Of a stretch of DNA of 8,610 nucleotides, positions 1-5,420 are shown piece after piece (within the stretch, counting starts at the first letter, position 1; each line of letters starts with the position of its first letter). The position numbers were made by a program, and so were the translations under genes. The notes beneath the pieces were generated by a model, which was not told the origin of the DNA, did not search any database, and worked only from the letters and a program-made list of their open reading frames with translations. The stretch comes from Candidatus Bathyarchaeota archaeon B63. GTDB taxonomy: Archaea > Thermoproteota > Bathyarchaeia > Bathyarchaeales > DTEX01. The stretch is taken from NCBI GenBank assembly GCA_001593845.1, contig LUCF01000024.1, positions 1 through 8,610 on the forward strand, written 5' to 3'.

Positions 1-830
1 ATTCCCCGTTCAACAGGCATGTCCGCGAGGCAGGCGAATCTAACCCCGTACCGCTCGTTTATGCTGAAGAACCTCGGAACCCTGTCGCCCGCGTCCCTCG
101 AGAGGATCACGTTCGCCTTCAGCTTGCCCTCCGCCTCCCGCCTCCTATTAACCTCATGCCCATCCAGGACCTCATGGCTCTTCTGAGTGAACTCGTTGAG
201 GAGCTGAGCTGCCCTCCTTGCCTCCTCGGTCTCAACGAGCGGGACGGATCTCTGCAGAAACATCCTGAAGTTGGGCTTCGCGACGCCCATCCCCTCGAAC
301 CGTTCGTAGGCTGGATCCGTATTCGTTATCTCGGCTGACAGCCTCAGGCCCTTGCCCCTGATCACGAGGACAGCTCTGTGCCCCAACGTGCTCTTGAATT
401 CGAACTCTGCTGGATGAGACTCGAGATGGACCTCCCTGTTGATCGCTTCTGAGAGCTCCGCTGCCTCCTCAGTGGTCAATGTTCGCCCCACCCTTCGGTC
501 TATTATCCTCCGATCGGAACCCAGCGTCGCAAAGTTACACCTCAACGCGAGGTCCCCGTCCTCCATGCTCAGGTCGGCGCCGAACGCTTCTATAGGGCCC
601 CTCCCCACATGATACTTGAATGGGTCGTAGCCGAGTATAGAGATGACGGCGACGTCGCTCTCTGGGGCTATCCCCTCACCCACAGCGTACATGAGCCCCA
701 GCTTTCCCCTGCTGGCCAGAAGATCGAGGTTCGGGGTCTCCGCGTATCCGAGGGGAGTCTCGCCTCCAAGCTCATCTATCGGGAGGTCGCCTAAGCCGTC
801 GATAACTATGTAGATAAGCCTCAACGTCAA
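1..830 (-). CDS. apgM: 2,3-bisphosphoglycerate-independent phosphoglycerate mutase, archaeal type (partial, C-terminus beyond window)
   Basis: Cytoplasmic glycolytic/gluconeogenic enzyme that interconverts 3- and 2-phosphoglycerate through a phosphoserine intermediate, using divalent metals. My translation of the minus strand gives 276 residues with no internal stop; the family is about 400 long, so roughly the last third lies beyond the left edge. Visible family marks are the N-terminal metal-site IDGLGDLP (residues 10-17), the catalytic-serine segment ESDVAVISILGYDP (57-70, Ser58 probably the phosphorylated residue), IIDRRVGR (109-116), VNRRREAEGKLKANVIL (227-243) and LADMPVERG (268-276). 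The start is TTG at 830; an in-frame TGA lies four codons upstream, and GAGGAG sits five bases before TTG 830. A second TTG at 824 is also possible. The gene diverges from the Ldh2-family dehydrogenase. The family call is secure; the C-terminal metal ligands cannot be seen. Confidence 0.93.
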   Translation of the reverse strand, partial: MTLRLIYIVIDGLGDLPIDELGGETPLGYAETPNLDLLASRGKLGLMYAVGEGIAPESDVAVISILGYDPFKYHVGRGPIEAFGADLSMEDGDLALRCNFATLGSDRRIIDRRVGRTLTTEEAAELSEAINREVHLESHPAEFEFKSTLGHRAVLVIRGKGLRLSAEITNTDPAYERFEGMGVAKPNFRMFLQRSVPLVETEEARRAAQLLNEFTQKSHEVLDGHEVNRRREAEGKLKANVILSRDAGDRVPRFFSINERYGVRFACLADMPVERG

Positions 831-845
831 GTCTGCTCCTCAGCC

Positions 846-876
846 TTTATATGCAATGACTCGTCGGGAATATTAG
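846..876 (-). promoter_or_regulatory. Candidate promoter of apgM (two TATA-like boxes)
   Basis: On the minus strand two AT-rich boxes precede apgM. TAATATT (875-869) would place a transcript start near 846, giving a short leader that contains the GAGGAG ribosome site. GCATATAAA (854-846) would place it near 824, on the second TTG, giving a leaderless message. I assumed the usual archaeal spacing of about 26 bases from TATA centre to transcript start; neither box has a clear upstream BRE, so the choice is open. Confidence 0.35.
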
Positions 877-886
877 CCTTTCCGCG

Positions 887-896
887 CCCCCGGGGG
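887..896. repeat. Perfect 10-bp palindrome CCCCCGGGGG between divergent genes
   Basis: A self-complementary CCCCCGGGGG lies roughly midway between the divergent apgM and dehydrogenase starts, next to AT-rich boxes on either side. It could be a protein-binding site, or chance in a G/C-rich genome. The symmetry does not extend beyond ten bases. Confidence 0.3.
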
Positions 897-922
897 AATG
901 GCACTAGGCTGGCACAGACAAG

Positions 923-930
923 CTTATTAG
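923..930 (+). promoter_or_regulatory. Candidate TATA box of the Ldh2-family gene
   Basis: CTTATTAG is an archaeal TATA-like octamer preceded by purine-rich ACAAG. A start about 26 bases downstream of its centre falls near 952, giving a leader of about 20 bases that contains the strong ribosome-binding site at 959-970. Confidence 0.4.
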
Positions 931-958
931 CAGGTCGCTTGAGTATTCATCGATGCTT

Positions 959-970
959 GGAGGATGATCC
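959..970 (+). promoter_or_regulatory. Extended Shine-Dalgarno of the Ldh2-family gene
   Basis: GGAGGATGATCC matches the complement of the conserved archaeal 16S rRNA 3' tail (GGAGGTGATCC) over its whole length apart from one extra A. GGAGG ends ten bases before ATG 974, and an in-frame TGA at 965-967 rules out any upstream start, so the site fixes the start. Confidence 0.65.
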
Positions 971-973
971 ACC

Positions 974-2026
974 ATGCCTATACTCAGAGCTGAAACGCTT
1001 AGGAAGATCTCAGAGGAGATCTTCAAGGCCTACGGAGCCCCTGCTGAAGAGGCGAGGCTGGTATCAGAATCTCTGGTCGAGGCTAACCTCTGCGGGCATG
1101 ACTCGCACGGCGTCATCCGCATCATCCAGTACGTAAAGGCTATAGAGAGAGGCGCCCTAAAGCCGGGAGCAGAGATCGAGATTGTAAGGGAGACCCCATC
1201 ATCCGCCTTGATAAGGGGGAACTGGGGGTTCGGGCAGGTCGTGGCGAGGAGGGCCATGGAGCTTGCGATTGGGAAGGCGGAGGAGAACTCGGTAAGCGTG
1301 GTCTGCGCCTATGACCTCTACCATATTGGGAGGCTCGCTGACTACACGGCGCTCGCGGCTGAGAGGGGCATGGTCGGGGTGGCGATGGTCAATTCCACCC
1401 CCACTGTGGCGCCATACGGTGGGAGGGAACGGCTTCTCAGCACAGCCCCGATCAGCTACGCGTTTCCAACGGGGGAGGAGAGCATGTTCCTCCTCGACAT
1501 CGCGACCAGCGTCTGCGCGGAGGGGAAGGTAAGGGTCTCCCTCCATAGGGGCGAGAGGCTGCCTGACGGATTGATCATCGATAAGGATGGGCATCCGAGC
1601 ACTGACCCCGCAGATCTATATGAGGGAGGGGCGCTCCTGCCGCTCGGAGGGGACCTCGTCGGATATAAGGGGTTCGGGCTTGGATTGGCCGTTGAGGTTC
1701 TGGCGGGCATACTATCAGGCGCCGGATGCGCCTATGAGGAGGGTAAGGTTGGAAACGGAGTCTTCTTCGAGGTCATAAATATCGATGATTTCATGCCGGT
1801 CGAAGAGTTCAAAGAGCGGATTGACGCCTTGATCAGGAGGATAAAGTCATCTAAGCTCCGACCCGGCTTCACGGAGATACTCATCCCCGGCGAGCTGGAG
1901 CTGAGGACCCGAAGGGTCAGGCGGGATGAGGGGATCTATATCCCCGAGAGGACGTGGAGGGAGATAACGGAGATAGCTGAGAAGAGGGACGTGAGGCTCG
2001 CTGATATCTTAAGTCGGGGGTGTTAG
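974..2026 (+). CDS. Ldh2/MdhA-family NAD(P)-dependent 2-hydroxyacid (malate/lactate/sulfolactate-type) dehydrogenase
   Basis: Cytoplasmic oxidoreductase of the COG2055 family, which reduces 2-oxoacids such as oxaloacetate, pyruvate or sulfopyruvate with NAD(P)H; its fold is unrelated to classical lactate dehydrogenases. At 350 residues it is full length. Family motifs in order: GHDSHG (41-46), YHIGR (116-120, conserved active-site histidine), VAPYGG (145-150), LLDIATS (173-179), DP (211-212), LLPLGG (221-226) and KGFGLGLAVEVL (232-243). The usual GTNP loop after the VAP-GG motif reads STAP at 156-159, losing the conserved Gly and Asn, which may change substrate or cofactor handling. The start follows an extended Shine-Dalgarno. 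The gene stands alone: apgM diverges upstream, and the next gene has its own promoter 113 bases downstream. The family is certain; the substrate cannot be read from the sequence. Confidence 0.93.
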   Translation: MPILRAETLRKISEEIFKAYGAPAEEARLVSESLVEANLCGHDSHGVIRIIQYVKAIERGALKPGAEIEIVRETPSSALIRGNWGFGQVVARRAMELAIGKAEENSVSVVCAYDLYHIGRLADYTALAAERGMVGVAMVNSTPTVAPYGGRERLLSTAPISYAFPTGEESMFLLDIATSVCAEGKVRVSLHRGERLPDGLIIDKDGHPSTDPADLYEGGALLPLGGDLVGYKGFGLGLAVEVLAGILSGAGCAYEEGKVGNGVFFEVINIDDFMPVEEFKERIDALIRRIKSSKLRPGFTEILIPGELELRTRRVRRDEGIYIPERTWREITEIAEKRDVRLADILSRGC

Positions 2027-2092
2027 CCCCGCAAGAAAACGATGCGGATCGATGCTCGGCTTGGATAATATCTGAAGATATACTTCCGTGTT

Positions 2093-2108
2093 GAAAAACG
2101 TTTTAATT
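2093..2108 (+). promoter_or_regulatory. Promoter (BRE plus TATA) of the zinc-ribbon protein gene
   Basis: Purine-rich GAAAAACG followed directly by TTTTAATT has the look of an archaeal BRE and TATA pair. Its centre lies about 36 bases before ATG 2140, so transcription should begin around 2130 and leave a leader of about ten bases with no clear Shine-Dalgarno. The palindrome AAAACGTTTT (2095-2104) straddles the BRE/TATA junction and could be an operator. Confidence 0.55.
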
Positions 2109-2139
2109 TTCATGGGCCACCTCCCCACTGGATGGAAGC

Positions 2140-2811
2140 ATGTATTCTTCAAGGATCATGGGGAGCCTAAAGGGTCTTCTGGAGGCCCTCGAGAAGGAAA
2201 GAGAATCACTGAGGAGCATCATGCTAAGTGGGAGGATCTCCCGCGAGACCTTCGATCTGCTGGAGAGAAGGATAAACAGGACGATCTCTCTCGCCTCGGA
2301 GCTGGAGGACGCCCTAAGGGATGATGAGGCCTTCTGGACGAGGAGCCTCCAAGATGGGGTTAGGATCCTCGAGGGCATCCTTCTAGAGCTGGAGCTCAAG
2401 CGCCTGCTGGGGGAGGTTGGGGAGGAGGAATATCAACGGAGCAGCGGGGTCATAACTGAGGGAATATCCATGATTATGGGTCAACTGAGGCGTGATGAGG
2501 CGGCAAGCATGCGGGCAGAGCTGGACTCTGACCAATCTGGGGGTGGAGACCCACCCGGCGAGGCTGAGAATGACGTTGAGGAGCCCCATGGAGGCTCTGG
2601 GAATCCCGTTGGGAGGCGCGGCGGGTCCCGGGAAGGAGTCATGAATGATGCGTGGGGGGTCTCCGCGGTCTGCTGCATGAATCCGTGGAATCCTGACTGC
2701 AGAAATACGGACATAGAGGTCAGCATATACTATCACGGCAGGATGGTTCCCATATGCCGACGATGCTGGGAGGAGATAGCAAACAAGGATGTTGAGTGGT
2801 CAAGCCTCTGA
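2140..2811 (+). CDS. Unrecognised protein: coiled coil, disordered linker, C-terminal zinc-ribbon-like module
   Basis: I do not recognise a named family. The 223 residues fall into three parts. Residues about 8-125 are charged and predicted helical, with two similar segments around GRISRETFDLLERRI (31-45) and GEVGEEEYQRSSGVI (91-105), recalling the short G-x-I-x-x-E-x-[YF] helical hairpins found in archaeal regulatory and scaffold proteins. Residues about 129-168 are Gly/Pro/Glu-rich and look unstructured. The C-terminus carries Cys178, Cys179, Cys187, Cys206 and Cys209, spaced C-x7-C-x18-C-x2-C from Cys179, which suggests a bound zinc. No signal peptide or membrane helix is seen, so it is probably cytoplasmic. 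The start is ATG 2140, nearly leaderless behind a good TATA box; ATG 2158 is in frame and possible. An adaptor or nucleic-acid/protein-binding role is a guess. Confidence 0.75.
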   Translation: MYSSRIMGSLKGLLEALEKERESLRSIMLSGRISRETFDLLERRINRTISLASELEDALRDDEAFWTRSLQDGVRILEGILLELELKRLLGEVGEEEYQRSSGVITEGISMIMGQLRRDEAASMRAELDSDQSGGGDPPGEAENDVEEPHGGSGNPVGRRGGSREGVMNDAWGVSAVCCMNPWNPDCRNTDIEVSIYYHGRMVPICRRCWEEIANKDVEWSSL

Positions 2812-2885
2812 GGGGCTCGAGGAACCCGCCCTTAACAACCCTCCAATCTGTTAGGGGGATTATTGAACCTCAGATGCCCACAGAA

Positions 2886-2895
2886 TTTTTTCTTT
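2886..2895 (+). terminator. T-rich terminator candidate after the zinc-ribbon gene
   Basis: Six Ts, a C and three Ts lie 75 bases after the stop at 2811. Archaeal intrinsic termination needs mainly a U-tract and no strong hairpin; no convincing stem precedes it. The run is followed by TATA-like TTTATGAA, so it could instead belong to a promoter. Confidence 0.35.
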
Positions 2896-2990
2896 ATGAA
2901 TATACTGTAGGCCTATTATGTGGAGATTCCTTCTTATATGCCTGCTGAAAAAATGGCATACGCGCCGATGTGCATTTCCATTCATGCATG

Positions 2991-2997
2991 TATAAAT
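2991..2997 (+). promoter_or_regulatory. Candidate TATA box upstream of the MTHFSD-like gene
   Basis: TATAAAT lies where transcription would begin near 3020, leaving a leader of roughly 85 bases to GTG 3106. It is surrounded by TGCAT motifs at 2971-2975, 2985-2989 (inside the palindrome CATGCATG) and 3020-3024. A weaker alternative box (TTTATGAA, about 2893-2900) lies further upstream. Confidence 0.4.
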
Positions 2998-3086
2998 GCT
3001 GTAAGGTTCACCTCTTCCATGCATAGAGAGATCGTTAGCGGTGGAGCCTCAGCCGGCCGGAGGGAAGCCCCCTCGGAATTCATGTT

Positions 3087-3095
3087 GAGGAGGAG
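3087..3095 (+). promoter_or_regulatory. Ribosome-binding site deciding the MTHFSD-like start
   Basis: GAGGAGGAG ends ten bases before GTG 3106. The other in-frame starts (GTG 2920, ATG 3019, ATG 3082) have no comparable site at a normal distance, and the homologous N-terminus begins just after 3106, so this site favours the short form. Confidence 0.55.
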
Positions 3096-3105
3096 TTTAA
3101 GAGCT

Positions 3106-3840
3106 GTGGTTCCCGGCGGGCCATCATCGCTCAGCAAGGATGAGATAAGGGAGAGGATCTGGAGGCTGCTTGAGGAGAGGGGAGTGGCGAGGTTTCCGAG
3201 GCCGGTTAGGGGCAGAATACCGAACTTCGTCGGGGCGGAGAAGGCGGCTGGGAGAATATTCAGCCGGAGAGAATTCGAGGATGCTGAGGTGATAAAGGTG
3301 AACCCAGACGCGCCCCAGATCCCTGTTAGGCGGATGGCACTCGCAGCCGGGAAGAAGCTGCTGATGCCGACCCCCCGGCTGAAGAGGGGGTTCATGCTGC
3401 TTGACCCCGGGAGGATCCCCAAAGAAGCCCTGCGGAGGGCTTCCACTCTGAGGGGGGCCTTCAAGTACGGAAGGATCTGCCCCCTTCAGCAGATCCCAAA
3501 TGTTGATCTGATAGTGGTCGGCTCGGTTGCCGTCTCCAGGGATGGGATCCGCGTTGGGAAGGGCGGGGGATACAGCGAGATCGAGTATGGGATCCTTAGG
3601 GAGCTCAGGCTGGTCGATGAGGAGACACCGGTCTTCACATCCGTCCATGATCTCCAGATAATCGATTGCGCCCCGAGAGAGGCTCATGACTTAACGGTCG
3701 ACCTCATATCCACGCCTCGTAGGCTCCTAAGGATCAGGGGGAGGCATCCTAGGCCTGAGGGGATACTGTGGGAGATGCTGACTGATGCCCAGATGCGCGA
3801 GATGCCCATCCTCCATGAGGTAAGGAGAATCTCAAAGTAG
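3106..3840 (+). CDS. MTHFSD-like protein, 5-formyltetrahydrofolate cyclo-ligase superfamily
   Basis: The superfamily includes 5-formyltetrahydrofolate cyclo-ligase, which uses ATP to make 5,10-methenyl-tetrahydrofolate. This 244-residue protein resembles, from memory, the N-terminal part of human MTHFSD more than bacterial FAU1/YgfA: SKDEIRERIW (10-19), ARFPRPVRGRIPNFVGAE (28-45), KVNPDAPQ (64-71), LLMPTPRLKRGF (85-96), VDLIVVGSVAV (133-143), the nucleotide-loop equivalent GKGGGYSEIEYG (151-162), SVHDLQIID (179-187), HDLTVDLISTP (194-204) and the tail RPEGILWEML to MPILHEVR (216-240). The frame stays open back to GTG 2920, but residues of that 62-codon extension do not look like the family; GTG 3106 has the ribosome site. 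It ends eight bases from the convergent CDP-alcohol transferase. Whether it acts as a cyclo-ligase or in another C1 or pterin reaction is unknown. Confidence 0.88.
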   Translation: MVPGGPSSLSKDEIRERIWRLLEERGVARFPRPVRGRIPNFVGAEKAAGRIFSRREFEDAEVIKVNPDAPQIPVRRMALAAGKKLLMPTPRLKRGFMLLDPGRIPKEALRRASTLRGAFKYGRICPLQQIPNVDLIVVGSVAVSRDGIRVGKGGGYSEIEYGILRELRLVDEETPVFTSVHDLQIIDCAPREAHDLTVDLISTPRRLLRIRGRHPRPEGILWEMLTDAQMREMPILHEVRRISK

Positions 3841-3848
3841 CGGCCGGC

Positions 3849-4529
3849 TCATTTAGGCGTCCCACGCCTTTCAGCCTCCCTATCGGAGGAATGGAGATGC
3901 TTCGCTGTTCTCCAGGCATAGATGATGGCGGTTAATCCAGCGTGCACAGTGATGCTCATCAAGGAGTATAGGGGAACGCCTAAGAGCACGCCGATTAATA
4001 TGTGAATGTTGTATAGGTTCCTCCTCCCAGCGATTCTCCTGAAGGCCCTCTCGAAACCCCCGTATATGTCGAGGCTCATCCCCATCGTTCTGCTGAAAGT
4101 ATCGTAGCAGTACCTATAGAAAGAAATGAAGAGGATAGAGAACATGCTCAATATAAGCGGGAGGGAGCTACCCGTGCTCATATGGAGAAAGAGGGCGAGC
4201 GAGATTAGCCAAGTAAACTCGAAGAGCAGATCGAAGGCGTGCTCCATCTTCCCGAGCTTCGATGTCTGGTTTTTAGCCCTTGCCAGCTTACCATCCACAC
4301 CATCCATCACCCCCACGACGAAGCTCAGGAGCGAACCGGGGAGAAGATGGCCGAAGAAATAAAGCGCGGCGACCACGTATGCCAGAAGATTAGTCATCAC
4401 CGTTACCTGATTCGGGGTTACACGCGTATTCATCAATCTGAGGACGATCATGTTCTCTATGGGCCTGTGGACGTAATGGGCTAACAGGTCAGATGGTCCC
4501 TTCTCCTTCTCGAAGCTTACCCCCCTCAA
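3849..4529 (-). CDS. CDP-alcohol phosphatidyltransferase, candidate di-myo-inositol-phosphate-phosphate synthase (DIPPS-like)
   Basis: Membrane enzyme that moves a substituted phosphate from a CDP-alcohol to an acceptor alcohol, releasing CMP. The 226 residues start with an amphipathic N-terminus, then TRVTPNQVTVMTNLL (35-49), which begins the membrane core. The signature has its first half intact, DGVDGKLAR (76-84), but in place of G-x3-D-x3-D it reads GKMEHAFD (93-100): the third Asp position is His97, and acidic Glu96 and Asp100 sit one residue earlier. Further hydrophobic segments span about 50-75, 105-140 and 175-205. The start is TTG 4529, whose last two bases are shared with the TGA of the cytidylyltransferase gene, implying coupled translation. 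Neighbouring inositol-phosphate synthase and cytidylyltransferase point to CDP-inositol as donor and inositol phosphate as acceptor, but archaetidylinositol-phosphate or another phosphodiester is not excluded. The superfamily is secure; the product is an inference. Confidence 0.85.
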   Translation of the reverse strand: MRGVSFEKEKGPSDLLAHYVHRPIENMIVLRLMNTRVTPNQVTVMTNLLAYVVAALYFFGHLLPGSLLSFVVGVMDGVDGKLARAKNQTSKLGKMEHAFDLLFEFTWLISLALFLHMSTGSSLPLILSMFSILFISFYRYCYDTFSRTMGMSLDIYGGFERAFRRIAGRRNLYNIHILIGVLLGVPLYSLMSITVHAGLTAIIYAWRTAKHLHSSDREAERRGTPK

Positions 4530-5356
4530 TTCCCCCTTCTCTCCGAAAAGAATGGGCCGGGGAAAGTTCGGGCTTGCAATCGCCTCGGAGGCTCCATGAT
4601 GAGCCTCTCACGGAGGGTCCCCCTGAATGCTGATTCCGCCTCAAGGATTGGCAGGATGCTCTCGGCTATCTTTCCCATTCTAGGCGTGTCAACATCGATC
4701 CAGTAATACTCATCATCGTCAAAGCAGCATGCCTTCATCCTCTCCTCATCGGCCAGCTCCCTGATGGCGTCCGTCAACGAGTAGAGTCCCCTCCGTATGC
4801 TCTTCCCGAGCGCATCAAATAGGACGGAGGAGCAAAGGAATATCCCCATGTCGACGCCGTTGTATTCTCTTAGGTTCTTACCTATCCGGAGGATTCTATC
4901 ACCGTCAACCTGAACCTTCGTGGCGTCTTCCATGTCAAAGACGTAACTCATCTGGGTGTCGACGCAGAGGACGCATTCATCCCCACGGGTTCCATGCCTC
5001 TGGAGCTCGCATAGGATCTCGGGATTAAAGACGTGATCCGACATGAGGAGAACGAAGTTCTCATCTATCAGCTCCCTAGCCACGTAGACGGAGACGCCGT
5101 TACCCATCCTCCAACGCCTATTCTCGACATACTCTATACTCACGTCATACCTCTCGCCGTCTCCGAGGGCTCCCCTCAACTTCTCGCCTAGATACCCCGT
5201 AACGACTACAAAGTCCCTTATCCCAGCCTCCCTAACTGCGAGTATGACCCTCTCGATGAGGGGACGCCCAAGCAGGGGAACCAAACATTTAGGATTCTCA
5301 TCAGTAAATGGCCTGAACCTCTCCCCGCGGCCAGCCGCAATTATTAAGGCCTTCAA
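4526..5356 (-). CDS. Nucleotidyltransferase, probable CTP:inositol-1-phosphate cytidylyltransferase (IPCT)
   Basis: Cytoplasmic GT-A-fold nucleotidyltransferase, here likely making CDP-inositol from CTP and inositol phosphate. Motifs in the 276-residue form: KALIIAAGRGERFRPF (2-17) and NPKCLVPLLGRPLIE (21-35) for nucleotide and sugar binding, GNGVSVYVAREL (85-96), FVLLMSDHVF (101-110, metal-binding Asp107), EDATKV to IGKNL (143-162), GVDMGIFL (167-174) and YWIDVDTP (218-225). The N-G-x-S stretch with MSDHV recalls the cytidylyltransferase half of the fused IPCT/DIPPS enzymes of Archaeoglobus and Thermotoga. The start preferred is TTG 5356, with GAGGGG ten bases upstream and the family's N-terminus directly after; GTG 5392 would add 12 residues but has no ribosome site. 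It lies 64 bases after ino1 and overlaps the CDP-alcohol transferase by four bases. The last 25 residues are Arg/Pro-rich, with less typical codons. Another sugar or alcohol phosphate remains possible. Confidence 0.85.
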   Translation of the reverse strand: MKALIIAAGRGERFRPFTDENPKCLVPLLGRPLIERVILAVREAGIRDFVVVTGYLGEKLRGALGDGERYDVSIEYVENRRWRMGNGVSVYVARELIDENFVLLMSDHVFNPEILCELQRHGTRGDECVLCVDTQMSYVFDMEDATKVQVDGDRILRIGKNLREYNGVDMGIFLCSSVLFDALGKSIRRGLYSLTDAIRELADEERMKACCFDDDEYYWIDVDTPRMGKIAESILPILEAESAFRGTLRERLIMEPPRRLQARTFPGPFFSERRGN

Positions 5357-5420
5357 CTCACCGTAACCCCTCAGATCGCGGTCTCGCAACACGTAAAAAC
5401 TGGGGGATGCTGCTGCTCCC

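Noticed and set aside
1199..1594. Minus-strand open frame of 131 codons inside the dehydrogenase
   Set aside because: It is antisense to conserved dehydrogenase motifs and has no recognisable domain or ribosome site.
2068..2081. Inverted repeat ATATCT-GA-AGATAT after the dehydrogenase, as a terminator
   Set aside because: The stem is only six A/T-rich pairs with a two-base loop and no T-run directly after; chance is likely.
2920..3105. In-frame N-terminal extension of the MTHFSD-like protein from GTG 2920
   Set aside because: No ribosome site, residues unlike the family, and the homologous N-terminus starts right after GTG 3106, which has GAGGAGGAG. A leaderless start at 2920 or 3019 is not fully excluded.
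3124..3687. Minus-strand open frame of 187 codons
   Set aside because: It lies opposite the well-conserved MTHFSD-like gene, is Pro/Arg-rich and has no motif; an antisense shadow in G/C-rich coding DNA.
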